A DNA stretch of 37,864 nt from Bacillota bacterium (GTDB lineage: Bacteria > Bacillota > Sulfobacillia > Sulfobacillales > JAIMBI01): contig JAJZWV010000039.1 in NCBI GenBank assembly GCA_021846505.1, positions 1-37,864 on the forward strand. Direction: 5' to 3'. The notes beneath the pieces are model-generated. The model made no database searches. It was not told the origin of the DNA and saw nothing but the letters and a program-made list of their open reading frames with translations. This document shows positions 7,931 to 16,198 of the stretch, in pieces (position 1 is the first letter of the stretch; the number at the start of each line of letters is the position of its first letter). Both the position numbers and the translations under genes were made by a program.

Positions 7931-7948
7931 TTCAATATGGGACTGCAA
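7920..7948 (-). promoter_or_regulatory. Promoter of the aromatic degradation operon
   Basis: On the minus strand TTGCAG (7948 to 7943) and TATGAT (7925 to 7920, five of six consensus bases) are separated by exactly 17 bases. Transcription would start near 7912, about 45 bases before the PPOX ATG. The -10 box lies inside one of the two repeated elements described at 7896-7930. Confidence 0.55.
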
Positions 7949-7983
7949 GGCGAGAGGAAAAGTTTCTCGCCGGCGGGTATCAT
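7949..7983 (+). promoter_or_regulatory. Inverted repeat and possible promoter for the DNA glycosylase
   Basis: GGCGAGA (7949-7955) and TCTCGCC (7965-7971) form a perfect 7-base inverted repeat with a 9-base centre, between the two divergent genes. A -10-like TATCAT follows at 7978-7983, 37 bases before the glycosylase ATG, but no good -35 box accompanies it. The repeat could be an operator or a leader hairpin. Confidence 0.3.
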
Positions 7984-8020
7984 GATGCGCAGCGCTCGGT
8001 GTCGAAGGGGGAGAGGCCAC

Positions 8021-8653
8021 ATGTCGCCGAGTCGGCGCCCACAGCCGCAGAGCTGGTTTTGCCGCCGCGACACGGTGGCCATGGCGCGTCAGCTTTTGGG
8101 CCAGCTGCTGGTGCACGAAACCGCCGAGGGCGTGGCGGCCGGCATGATTGTGGAGACGGAGGCGTACCGGGGCCCCACCGACCGGGCCGCCCACTCCTTT
8201 GGCGGCCGGCGCACCGCACGCACCGAGGCCATGTTTGGACCGCCGGGCCATGCCTATCTCTATAGAATTTACGGCCTCCACGTGTGCTTTGACGTGGTGT
8301 CGGGACCACCCGGCGCCCCGGAGGCGGTGCTGGTGCGAGCGCTGGCGCCCGTCGCGGGGCTGCCGCTCATGCGGGCCCGCCGGGGCGGCGCTGACGACCG
8401 GGAGCTGGCCAATGGGCCGGGCAAGCTGTGCCAGGCCCTGGGCATCAGCATGGCGCAGTATGGCCATCCCCTGTGGGAGCCCCCGCTGTATGTGTCGCCC
8501 TACCGCGGCCCCTGGCCGCCGTCGGAGGTGGCGTCGGGCCCCCGCCGGAACATCTCGTACGCCCAAGAAGCCCAAGCCTACCTGTGGCGCTTTTGGATTC
8601 GCGGCCACCCGCTTGTGTCCCACCCCAGCGGGCCGTCGGCTGAGGGGCGCTAG
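8021..8653 (+). CDS. 3-methyladenine DNA glycosylase (AAG/MPG family)
   Basis: A 210-residue monofunctional DNA glycosylase that removes alkylated purines from DNA to start base-excision repair. It has the family core IVETEAYRGPTDRAAHS (43-59), with Glu47 and Tyr49 matching the catalytic glutamate and the intercalating-region tyrosine of human AAG, and His58 nearby. MFGPPGHAYLYRIYGLHVCF (71-90) is followed by EAVLVRALAP and ANGPGKLCQALGI, all hallmark segments. The length fits the bacterial family. The ATG at 8021 follows a GGGGGAGAGG site, and an in-frame upstream start at 7925 lacks one. It is divergent from the aromatic operon and convergent with the serine hydrolase gene, so it is probably a single-gene transcript. 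Confidence 0.93.
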   Translation: MSPSRRPQPQSWFCRRDTVAMARQLLGQLLVHETAEGVAAGMIVETEAYRGPTDRAAHSFGGRRTARTEAMFGPPGHAYLYRIYGLHVCFDVVSGPPGAPEAVLVRALAPVAGLPLMRARRGGADDRELANGPGKLCQALGISMAQYGHPLWEPPLYVSPYRGPWPPSEVASGPRRNISYAQEAQAYLWRFWIRGHPLVSHPSGPSAEGR

Positions 8654-8656
8654 CGA

Positions 8657-8687
8657 GGCAAGGCCGCAGCGGGACTGGCGGCTTGCC
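8657..8687. terminator. Hairpin between convergent genes
   Basis: GGCAAG-g-CCGC (8657-8667) pairs with GCGGCTTGCC (8678-8687), ten base pairs with one bulged G and a loop of about ten bases. It lies in the 46-base gap between the stop codons of the convergent glycosylase and serine hydrolase genes, so it could end transcription from both sides. There is no U run, so it is not a textbook intrinsic terminator. Confidence 0.45.
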
Positions 8688-8699
8688 GGGCCTGTTCCC

Positions 8700-10316
8700 C
8701 TACGGCGTGAAGAACCGAAAGAAGGGGGAGCCCGACAGCATGGCGCGCCATGCCTGCCCGTCCACCACCGTGTCAAATTCAATGGCTTCGGGGAGAGGCT
8801 TTCCATCGGTGCACCGGAAGTGCCCGGCTGTGCCGGCAATGGGCACCAGCTGATACTCGGCTCCCCCCGGCCACAGCAGATAAAGCTTGCCGCCGCGGAT
8901 GCCCACCCGAAATGTCGGGCTCCAAGGATTGTACCCCCGGTAGTGGCCCGTGTAGGCTTTCCACTCCTCCGGCACCGGGGTGGGCTCGGGCGGGGTCGCT
9001 CGCCGCCGCCACTGCCGGTCTCCATGGATCAGCACGGCCTCGCCCTCATCTGCCAGGGCCAGGCGGATGGCAAACCGGCGCCAGCGGGGGTGGTCCGAAA
9101 CCCACCGGCCATCTTCCGCCGCATCCAAGCGCGCGGTTTCCCCGCCGGTGCCGCGCAGAACGAAATGGCTCCCGCTCCAGACCACCTCGACACGGCCACC
9201 TTGGCTATCCTCGGACCGGTACGTGCCGGCCAGGGCCGACCAGTCCTCGGCCGCGCCAGCCGGGCCGACGGCCCAAGCCGCCCGCGGGGGCGAGGGCTGG
9301 CCGCCAATCATCCCAACCACATACTGAGTGAGCTCCTCGGCGGGAAAAGGTCCGTTGGCCATCGCGACCGCGCCGATGCCGGCCGATAAATCGGCGGTCA
9401 GCCCCGCGCGGTACCCCAGCATCCCACCGCTGTGACTCACCCACTCGCGCCCGCCGGCCCCCACGAGAAACAGTCCATAGGCGTAATCCCGCCACGCGTC
9501 GACCGAGACGACCGGCCGGATGAGCTGCCGAAACCACGACGGCGCCAGCACCACCGCCTCGGGTGTGCGGCCCCGATTGAGCAGGAGGCGGGCGAAGGCC
9601 GCCAAGTCATCGATGGGAGCCGACAGGCAGCCGTCAGCCGTATCGGCCTCAATCCATGGCGCGACCGCCAGCGGGTTGCCCGCGTGCAGGGGCTCGTCGT
9701 CACACAGCGGCTCATACCCGACGGCCAAGTCCCGCCGCAGGCCGTGAGTGATGGCCGCCGCCGTGTGCCGCATGCCCAGCGGCGCCAGGACGCGCTCGCG
9801 GACCAGCTGGGCGTAGGGCTGTCCGGCCACCCGCTCCAGCACCAAGCCAATCGCCTTGTACCCGACATTGGAATAGTGAAAGGCGCTCCCCGGCTCCCAC
9901 GCCACCGCCGTGTCTCGGAGGGCCCACACCTCAAAGCGGGCATCCGGCGCCACATCGGTGCCGCCAATGATGCCGGCCGAGTGCGACAGCAAGTGGTGCA
10001 GGGTGATGGGCCCCCACCGATTCTGCACGCGAAACCACGGCAGGTAGTCCGACACCGGCGCGTGCAGGTGCAGTCGCCCCTCGCCCGCGAGCTGCAGCAC
10101 CAAGACGGCCGTGAACGCTTTGCCGATGGACCCACACTCAAAGAGGGTGGCCGGCCCCACGGGAATCCGGGCGTCGGCATTGGCCCACCCCGCAAAGCTG
10201 GTGTGCCGGACGCCCTCGCGATCGGTGACGGCCACCGCCACGCCCGGCGCTCGGCAGCGCCGCCACGTGGCCTGCACTAGGTCCTCCACCATGGGAATCC
10301 ACGCGGTCGCCTCCAT
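8700..10316 (-). CDS. Serine hydrolase, beta-lactamase/PBP4* fold with C-terminal beta domain
   Basis: A 538-residue protein of the class C beta-lactamase/esterase superfamily (Beta-lactamase domain, about 10-350). The catalytic SxxK is Ser63-Ile-Gly-Lys66 in FECGSIGKAF. The second motif is Tyr148-Ser-Asn150 in FHYSNVGYK, and the third is HSGG at 295-298. The C-terminal 150 or so residues contain AGTYRSED and TGHYRGYNPWSP repeats, like the beta-strand domain often appended to such hydrolases. No signal peptide is visible from the chosen start, so it is probably cytoplasmic. The start is ATG at 10316, preceded by AGGAGGGG at six bases, while the longer open frame lacks a good site. The substrate is unknown; peptidase or esterase is likelier than true beta-lactamase. 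Confidence 0.88.
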   Translation of the reverse strand: MEATAWIPMVEDLVQATWRRCRAPGVAVAVTDREGVRHTSFAGWANADARIPVGPATLFECGSIGKAFTAVLVLQLAGEGRLHLHAPVSDYLPWFRVQNRWGPITLHHLLSHSAGIIGGTDVAPDARFEVWALRDTAVAWEPGSAFHYSNVGYKAIGLVLERVAGQPYAQLVRERVLAPLGMRHTAAAITHGLRRDLAVGYEPLCDDEPLHAGNPLAVAPWIEADTADGCLSAPIDDLAAFARLLLNRGRTPEAVVLAPSWFRQLIRPVVSVDAWRDYAYGLFLVGAGGREWVSHSGGMLGYRAGLTADLSAGIGAVAMANGPFPAEELTQYVVGMIGGQPSPPRAAWAVGPAGAAEDWSALAGTYRSEDSQGGRVEVVWSGSHFVLRGTGGETARLDAAEDGRWVSDHPRWRRFAIRLALADEGEAVLIHGDRQWRRRATPPEPTPVPEEWKAYTGHYRGYNPWSPTFRVGIRGGKLYLLWPGGAEYQLVPIAGTAGHFRCTDGKPLPEAIEFDTVVDGQAWRAMLSGSPFFRFFTP

Positions 10317-10545
10317 CGCTGTCCCCTCCTGCGGCCCGCCGCTTCCCCCGCCGCGCCTCAGCCCAGGCATTCGCCGACGCCGCGCGGGTTCCTGCTTTGT
10401 GCACATGGGGGCAGGTTTCTCGGTGGTGCCAGCAGGATTCCGTCTCTCTCTGTTGAACATTGTGAATACGGATCCCCCTGAGGAACCAGGCCGCCAGAGG
10501 GGGAACGCCTCGCGCACCGCCGCGGGAGAAGAGGGGGATGTTTTC

Positions 10546-12261
10546 GTGAAACCACCCTACTGGCGCCGCGTTTCTATCGCGGCGATAAGTGGATTGGCCC
10601 TGATATTGGCCGCCTGCGGCGCAAGCTCGACCGCGACCGGCAAAGTGGCCCCGGGACTGAACGAGAAGGTCATCACGCTTCTTGGTGGGGTTCAGACCGA
10701 GCCAAACTCCTGGTTCCCGATCGTCTCGGACGCCACCTGCACCACCGTAAACTACGCGGTAACCTCGCTGATGTACGTTCCCCTGGTGTACGTCAATCCC
10801 CACGACCAGATCCAATTCACCCACTCGCTCGCGTCTTCCATCACCGTAAGCCACCACGACACCGTGTACACGGTGAAGATGAATCCCAAGTGGAAGTGGT
10901 CCAACGGCACGCCGGTCACGGCGCAGGACGCGGTGTACTCGTGGGACATCATGCTGGCGGCCAGCCAGAACAATGCGCCGTGGGCGTATTGCTCCGACGG
11001 CAGCGGGGGCGTGCCGACTGACTGGCGGAGCGTCGTCGCCAAAAACGCCACCACCCTCGTTATCACCACGACCAAGCCCGTGAATCCGGTGTGGTTCGAG
11101 TACAACGGCATTGCCCAAATCGTCCCGATTCCCAAGGCGTCCTTCGACAAGTACGGCCACGGAAACCGGGAGCTGTCGTACATCACCAGCATCGAGAACA
11201 AGGCGTCCAACCCCGCCTTCCACGTGGTGGACGGCCCCTACCAGGAAGGCACGTTCATCAACAACGCCTCGTGGACCATGGTGGCCAACCCTCACTACGA
11301 TGGGCATGTGTCCAACATCAAGAAGCTGCTGTTCGAGTACCAGACGTCCACGGCCAACCAGTGGGCGCAAATGCACCGGGGCGTCTACGCGACCGCCTCG
11401 ATTCCCAACTCGTTCTACAGCCAGCGCGGGGAGCTGCCCTCCTACTATCGGCGGACCAGCGCTCCGTACTCCTTCTGCTTCAACTATATGGTGCCCAACA
11501 TGTCGTCCCAGACGCCAGGCGGCATGGGGCCCATCTTCAAGCAGCTGTATGTGCGGCAGGCGCTGCAGATGGGGATCAATCAGCCGGCGATGGTGAAGGA
11601 TCTCCTGCATGGCCTGGGGGCGGTCGAAAGCGGCCCCGTGCCCGTCGAGCCGCGGACCCAGTTTTACGATGCGCATACGCCGTCGTATCCCTACAGCCCC
11701 GCCAAGGGCAAAGCCCTGCTGGAGAAGCACGGCTGGACGATGCACAACGGCGTGATGACCAACAAGCAGGGGAAAAAGCTTGCCTTCACCTGGGTGGTGG
11801 CTTCGGGATCCACGACCGACACCAACATCGCCCAGCTGATCAAGCAGGACTGGGCCAAGGAGGGCATTGACGCCACCATTCGGGAGGAGCCGTTCAACCA
11901 GGTGGTGGCCCTAACCTCGAGCCAGTTCCAGCTCATCTGGTGGGGAGGCGGCTGGTGCTACGGGGCCGAGGACCCCACCGGCGGGGCCCTCTTTGGCACA
12001 GGCTCGGTGGCCAACACGGGCCTGTACAGCAACTCCCAGATGAACAAGCTGATTGCCGCCACCCACGCGCCGTCCACCCTGGCGCAAGCCAAGGCGCGCA
12101 TGGACGCGTACCAGGTGTTTGCGGCCAAGCACCTCCCGGTGCTCTGGCTGCCGGCGAACACCGGGCTGATGGTGATCAAGCAGGGGCTGCACGGCGTCAA
12201 CTCGGACTACAACACGCTGTCCGGGTACGAAGCGTACAACAACTGGAAGGTCGGTCCCTAA
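10546..12261 (+). CDS. Peptide/nickel-type ABC transporter substrate-binding lipoprotein
   Basis: A 571-residue family 5 solute-binding protein of oligopeptide/nickel ABC importers. The N-terminus has basic residues, a hydrophobic helix and a lipobox Leu-Ala-Ala-Cys24, so it is lipid-anchored outside the membrane. Family segments include WSNGTPVTAQDAVYSWDI, GPYQEGTF, the helix-like VRQALQMGIN, and LPVLWLPANTGLMV near the end. The start is GTG at 10546, eight bases after GAGGGGG. A nearer ATG at 10538 is out of frame. No permease or ATPase genes adjoin it, so it is an orphan binding protein, possibly working with a transporter elsewhere. It diverges from the serine hydrolase gene across a 229-base gap, which suggests but does not prove related peptide scavenging. 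Confidence 0.9.
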   Translation: MKPPYWRRVSIAAISGLALILAACGASSTATGKVAPGLNEKVITLLGGVQTEPNSWFPIVSDATCTTVNYAVTSLMYVPLVYVNPHDQIQFTHSLASSITVSHHDTVYTVKMNPKWKWSNGTPVTAQDAVYSWDIMLAASQNNAPWAYCSDGSGGVPTDWRSVVAKNATTLVITTTKPVNPVWFEYNGIAQIVPIPKASFDKYGHGNRELSYITSIENKASNPAFHVVDGPYQEGTFINNASWTMVANPHYDGHVSNIKKLLFEYQTSTANQWAQMHRGVYATASIPNSFYSQRGELPSYYRRTSAPYSFCFNYMVPNMSSQTPGGMGPIFKQLYVRQALQMGINQPAMVKDLLHGLGAVESGPVPVEPRTQFYDAHTPSYPYSPAKGKALLEKHGWTMHNGVMTNKQGKKLAFTWVVASGSTTDTNIAQLIKQDWAKEGIDATIREEPFNQVVALTSSQFQLIWWGGGWCYGAEDPTGGALFGTGSVANTGLYSNSQMNKLIAATHAPSTLAQAKARMDAYQVFAAKHLPVLWLPANTGLMVIKQGLHGVNSDYNTLSGYEAYNNWKVGP

Positions 12262-12273
12262 GAACCTAGCGGA

Positions 12274-12314
12274 ACAGAGGGAGAGGCGGCCTTCCGGGCC
12301 GCCTCTCCCTCTGT
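12274..12314. terminator. Perfect 18-bp hairpin, bidirectional terminator candidate
   Basis: The arms at 12274-12291 and 12297-12314 are perfectly complementary over 18 bases around a TTCCG loop. The hairpin lies 12 bases after the lipoprotein stop and 34 bases before the stop of the convergent CcdA-like gene. There is no U tract on either side, but the stability and position argue for a terminator or 3'-end mRNA stabiliser. Confidence 0.65.
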
Positions 12315-12348
12315 GCGGCCAAGCGGGGTGCCGCGAAGCCTCGGGCAG

Positions 12349-13167
12349 TTACAGAGCACCCAGAGCCTGCGCGGCATAAACCAACAGGAGCACCCCGGTG
12401 AGGCCAAACAGAATGCCGGTTCCTCGCTGAAGCCAGGGGCCCACACGCGCCTGCCAGCGGCCCAGGAGAGTCTGGCCCCCCAGCGCTACCAAGGCCACCA
12501 GCAGGCCGGCGATGGCAGCGCCGTACAGGGCCGTAGTAGCGGCTCCCAGCCAATACGTGCCCGCCGCCAGCGGCACCAAGACGATCCCCACAAAGATGGG
12601 CACCGCACACGTTTGGGAAGCCACGCCATAGAGCCACCCCAGCTGGTAGAGCGCGGCCGCCCTCATGGGCTCCGCGCTCCGGCGCCCGACTCCGGCCCAG
12701 GCCAGGCGGGCCTCCAGCGGCCCCAGCCGCCGGCCCGAGAGAATCGCCGCCCCGAGCCCCAGCATCGCCACGCCCACCAACAGGTTCAGATAGAGGAGCT
12801 CGTGGTCCAGCACCGAGCCGACGAACGCCACCACCAGCCCCACCGCAACGTAGAACGACAGGATGCCGGCAGCCAGCCAGCGGCTGCCCTGGACCAGCGT
12901 TCTCCGAGCAGCGCCCTCCTCCGGCCTTCCCCGGCCGATAATGAGATATCCCAGAAATGCAGGCGTGAGGGCCAATCCGCAGGGTGAGAAGAACGAGGCC
13001 GTGCCCCCTAGCAGCGCCAGGCCGAGGAGCCACACCGGTGGCAGGCCGCTCAGGTGCGCCAGGAGCTGTCCGCCGACATGGAGCGAGAGGTAGATGCCCC
13101 CGCCGAAAAACATCCCGACACCGAGCGCCGCTGGCCAGGGGCGCCGCATCCCACTCCCGTTGGCCAT
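12349..13167 (-). CDS. CcdA/DsbD-like thiol:disulfide membrane transporter
   Basis: A 272-residue integral membrane protein with about six helices, like the CcdA family that carries electrons from cytoplasmic thioredoxin across the membrane. The two redox cysteines are Cys63 in SFFSPCGLALTP and Cys187 in GVASQTCAVPIFVG, at the family positions in helices one and four of the core. An extra N-terminal hydrophobic stretch (about 12-35) precedes the core. The ATG at 13167 follows GGAGG at five bases. No partner thioredoxin-like protein or cytochrome c maturation gene lies in this window, so the acceptor is unknown. It lies 148 bases downstream of the class II aldolase gene and may share its transcript or have its own promoter. 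Confidence 0.82.
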   Translation of the reverse strand: MANGSGMRRPWPAALGVGMFFGGGIYLSLHVGGQLLAHLSGLPPVWLLGLALLGGTASFFSPCGLALTPAFLGYLIIGRGRPEEGAARRTLVQGSRWLAAGILSFYVAVGLVVAFVGSVLDHELLYLNLLVGVAMLGLGAAILSGRRLGPLEARLAWAGVGRRSAEPMRAAALYQLGWLYGVASQTCAVPIFVGIVLVPLAAGTYWLGAATTALYGAAIAGLLVALVALGGQTLLGRWQARVGPWLQRGTGILFGLTGVLLLVYAAQALGAL

Positions 13168-13315
13168 AGCCACCTCCGCTTCAGAGGGCGCCTGCCGTAC
13201 GGCTGGAGGCCACGCAAGCCGTGCTGTCACACGATACACTGTACTCCAACCGGAACCAGGTTTGCGGGGCATCGACACGCGCGGCACAGGGGCACAGGCG
13301 GGACGGACGTGCCGG

Positions 13316-13945
13316 CTACGGCGGCGCGGGCCGATAGCTTTGGAGTCGCTCGGCCGCCGCCGCCATCTCGCTTGGGCTCAAGACGTGCGGGGTGCCGCCG
13401 GACAACGCGTGCAGGTACACCCGGCACACCCATTCTAAGAGCCGCGCCCGCTCCAGCGCCGCCGCGAGGCTCTCGCCCACCACCACTGCGCCGTGGTTGG
13501 CCATCAGGGCGGCGTGCCCGGCTCCCAGCGCCGCCACCACGCCCTCGGCCAGCTCGGCGGTGCCGAAGGTGGCATAGGGCGCCACCGGGACCTCCCCCCC
13601 GAGCTGGTGCATAGCGTAGTGAATCGGCGGAATGGGGCGGCGCAACACCGCCAGGGCGGTGGCCGCCGCCGAATGCGTGTGCACCACCGCCTGCACGTCG
13701 CCGCGCGCCTGATACAGAGCCAGGTGCAGCCGCCACTCGGAGCTTTTCCGGTGCGTGCCTCCCACCTGGACGCCCACCGCATCCAGTGCGGCCAGGTGAG
13801 CGGATGTCAGCTGCTCGTAGGGCACGGCGCTCGGGGTAATCACCAGGCCCGCGCGAGTACGCACGCTCACGTTCCCGGCGGTGCCTACGACCAGTCCCTC
13901 GCGGGCCAGCTGCTGCGCCGCCTCTGCCAAGTCCGGCGCGCTCAC
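13316..13945 (-). CDS. Class II aldolase/adducin-family protein (fuculose-phosphate aldolase-like)
   Basis: A 209-residue zinc aldolase-type protein. The N-terminal GLVVGTAGNVSVR (17-29) binds substrate phosphate in relatives such as L-fuculose-1-phosphate and L-ribulose-5-phosphate enzymes. The metal ligands are His89 and His91 in VVHTHS and His151 in ANHG, and Glu70 in KSSEWRLH is the catalytic acid position. The start codon is GTG at 13945, overlapping the galE stop as GTGA, so it is translationally coupled to galE. In this setting it could act in sugar metabolism feeding the polysaccharide locus, for example on a deoxy-sugar phosphate. Methylthioribulose-1-phosphate dehydratase-like activity is also possible within the family. 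The substrate is not decidable here. Confidence 0.82.
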   Translation of the reverse strand: MSAPDLAEAAQQLAREGLVVGTAGNVSVRTRAGLVITPSAVPYEQLTSAHLAALDAVGVQVGGTHRKSSEWRLHLALYQARGDVQAVVHTHSAAATALAVLRRPIPPIHYAMHQLGGEVPVAPYATFGTAELAEGVVAALGAGHAALMANHGAVVVGESLAAALERARLLEWVCRVYLHALSGGTPHVLSPSEMAAAAERLQSYRPAPP

Positions 13946-14895
13946 GGCACGTCCCGAGCTGCGGCAGCGCTGGCCGTCACGTCATCCAAATCGGGATGGC
14001 CAGGCTCCCAGCCGAGCAGCTCCCGAATCGCCGTGCCCTGCCCAATGAGGCGTGGCGGGTCTCCGGCGCGTCGGCCGGTGGGCTGCGTAGGAACCGGATG
14101 GCCCAGTGCCCGCTCCAGCGACGCCACCACCTCGGCCACACTGTACCCCAGGCCTGTGGCCACATTCAGCGCGGCCGAGGCGCCGCCCGCAGCCAAGTGC
14201 GCCAGCGCCCGCTGGTGCGCCTCCGCCAAGTCGGCCACATGCACGTAGTCGCGGACCGCCGTCCCGTCCGCGGTGTCGTAGTCATCGCCAAAGACTTGAA
14301 ACGGCACACCCGCGCGCACGGCCGCCAGCGCGTTGGGAATCAAGTGGGTCTCCGGCTGGTGGCGCTCCACCGCCACCCCCGGCAGGGCGCCGGCGGCATT
14401 AAAGTAGCGCAGCGCGACATATCGGAGCCGACCCGCCCGGTCCAAATCCTCCAGCACCCACTCCATGGCCAGCTTGGTGCGGCCGTACGGGTTGATGGGC
14501 TGCCGCGGATGGTGCTCCGGCACCGGCACCTCGGACAATTCGCCGTACACAGCGGCCGAGGACGAAAACACCATGAGCCCCACATCCGCCTGGCTCATGG
14601 CAGAGAGCAGCGCCAAGCCGCCGCGGACGTTGTGATCCCAGTACGCAAGGGGATCGGCCACCGATTCGCTCACCACGATCTTGCCGGCCAGATGCACCAC
14701 CGCTTCCACCCCGTGCGCCTTCAGCGCGTCTGCCAGCAAGGCGTGGTCGCGCACGTCCCCCACCACCCGGCGCGCCTCGCTGGCCGATCGGCCCGCCACC
14801 AGGTCGTAGCCGGTCACGGTGTGGCCCGCCTCTGACAGCACGTGCGCCACGGCGCTGCCGATGTAGCCCGCCGATCCGGTCACCAGAACGTTCAT
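13942..14895 (-). CDS. galE: UDP-glucose 4-epimerase-like NAD-dependent epimerase
   Basis: A 317-residue short-chain dehydrogenase/reductase-type epimerase that interconverts UDP-glucose and UDP-galactose, or the N-acetyl forms. The Rossmann motif is GSAGYIGS (7-14). The catalytic Ser region is FSSSAAVYG (110-118), and the YxxxK pair is Tyr137 and Lys141 in NPYGRTKLAMEW. YFNAAGA and the substrate-side DDYDTADGTAVRDYVHV stretch are typical of GalE. The ATG at 14895 follows GAGGGAGG, and overlaps the stop of the upstream ligase-like gene as ATGA. In the locus it would supply UDP-galactose or a related donor for the glycosyltransferases. Confidence 0.9.
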   Translation of the reverse strand: MNVLVTGSAGYIGSAVAHVLSEAGHTVTGYDLVAGRSASEARRVVGDVRDHALLADALKAHGVEAVVHLAGKIVVSESVADPLAYWDHNVRGGLALLSAMSQADVGLMVFSSSAAVYGELSEVPVPEHHPRQPINPYGRTKLAMEWVLEDLDRAGRLRYVALRYFNAAGALPGVAVERHQPETHLIPNALAAVRAGVPFQVFGDDYDTADGTAVRDYVHVADLAEAHQRALAHLAAGGASAALNVATGLGYSVAEVVASLERALGHPVPTQPTGRRAGDPPRLIGQGTAIRELLGWEPGHPDLDDVTASAAAARDVP

Positions 14896-16124
14896 GACGC
14901 CTCCCTCGGAGTGGCCGGCGGCCAGCACAGCACCACCGCCACCACGGCCAAAAACAGGTAATCTTCAAACGAAATGCCGCCCAAAAAGCTGGATTCCGCC
15001 AGTTGCTCCACCAGCCCCGCCACCAGGAGCGCCAGCCACAAGCCAAAGTGCCGCACCGAGGTGGCTCGCTGCCACGCCGCGGCGATGGCCGCCGCGACGA
15101 CGGCGGCCCACAGCAAGAGGCCCACGATCCCCACCTCCACCAGGGTTTCCAGCGGGCCGTTGCTGGGGGTTAGGCCCACGTAAGCGCGCGGCACATACGG
15201 GGCCATGGCGCCGGGCGACTGGCCCGGGCCCACCCCGAAGAGCCAGTGGCTTCGCGCCACCGAGAGGGCCGCGCGCCACAGCAGCGTGCGGCCGGACAGC
15301 CCATGCTTGAACAGCGCCAACAGCCGATGGAGGCCCGTCTTGGCCGTGACCAGCCCCAGTGCCGCCGCCGCGCCGCCCAACACCCACAGCACCCCGCGCC
15401 GCCCAAACACGACGGCGGCCACCACCAGCACACCGACGGCCGCCGCAATCCAGCCTGTGCGGGAGTAGGACAGCGCCAGGCCCATCACCGACAGGATGCC
15501 GGCGGCCCACCACAGCCACCGCGGGCGCTCGGTGCCTTCCACCAGCAGAATGGCGGCTGCGGGCACGCCAAAGGCGGTCAAGAAGCCCAGGGTGTTTTTG
15601 TTGGCAAACGGCCACTGCCACGCCAGAAGCGTGTGGCTGCCCACCGGCACGGGGAATCCCTGGTGAAATTTCACCGCGGCCACGCCCGCCGCCAGCGACA
15701 GCAGCGCGGTGGCACCCGCCAGGACCATCAGCAGCTGATGCCACGGCCGCCCGCCGGCCTCCTGGTGCACGCGCGGCAGCGCCCAGAGCCCGGTGGCCAT
15801 CACCACCGGCACGCCGGCGGCATAATTCAAATCGCCGCTGGCATGATGTACCAAGGCCACCAGCACCACCCAGGCCGTGTACACCGCTCCCCACGCCACC
15901 AGCGGGCTCCAGTGCACCCGACCGCCCGCCTTCAGCGCCAGCAGCAGCACCGCCGCCGCGGGAATCAGCCACGGCGCATACTGCCAGTGCGAGTCGGTGT
16001 GGGCGTGCACGACCTCCACCCAGATGGAGTCCGCCGCCAGCGTGCCAAACGCCCAGTTCCGGCGCCACCCAATGATGGCTGCCGACCCGATGCCCAAGAG
16101 CACCGCCCAGAAATCCGCCGACAT
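14892..16124 (-). CDS. O-antigen ligase/polymerase-like membrane protein (Wzy-C/WaaL family)
   Basis: A 410-residue protein with about ten to twelve membrane helices and the hallmark GLALSYSRTGWIAA segment near residue 230, typical of the O-antigen ligase/Wzy_C domain. A large non-membrane loop after it contains SGRTLLWRAAL and FGVGPGQSPGAM, the conserved loop positions of the family. These proteins polymerise undecaprenyl-linked repeat units or transfer a polysaccharide onto an acceptor. The ATG at 16124 follows GGGGG at six bases, and a TTG six bases earlier is less likely. It is followed by galE with ATGA overlap and preceded by a GT4 gene with a 74-base gap. In a Gram-positive-type cell the acceptor might be the wall or a protein rather than lipid A. 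Confidence 0.85.
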   Translation of the reverse strand: MSADFWAVLLGIGSAAIIGWRRNWAFGTLAADSIWVEVVHAHTDSHWQYAPWLIPAAAVLLLALKAGGRVHWSPLVAWGAVYTAWVVLVALVHHASGDLNYAAGVPVVMATGLWALPRVHQEAGGRPWHQLLMVLAGATALLSLAAGVAAVKFHQGFPVPVGSHTLLAWQWPFANKNTLGFLTAFGVPAAAILLVEGTERPRWLWWAAGILSVMGLALSYSRTGWIAAAVGVLVVAAVVFGRRGVLWVLGGAAAALGLVTAKTGLHRLLALFKHGLSGRTLLWRAALSVARSHWLFGVGPGQSPGAMAPYVPRAYVGLTPSNGPLETLVEVGIVGLLLWAAVVAAAIAAAWQRATSVRHFGLWLALLVAGLVEQLAESSFLGGISFEDYLFLAVVAVVLCWPPATPREAS

Positions 16125-16198
16125 TTCCAACCCCCGCCCATGTCTTCGCTATGAATTCACGGTCGATCCATGGCGATGCTCAGCCACCTGGCCTCATG

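Noticed and set aside
10138-11745. A long open frame antisense to the peptide-binding lipoprotein
   Set aside because: It has no recognisable motifs, its composition is that of GC-rich antiphase sequence, and the plus strand carries a clear family protein with a lipobox and ribosome-binding site.
13168-13315. MerR-type long-spacer promoter before the CcdA-like gene
   Set aside because: TTGGAG and GTACAGTGTATCG segments look suggestive, but no spacing gives acceptable -35 and -10 boxes and no MerR gene is nearby.
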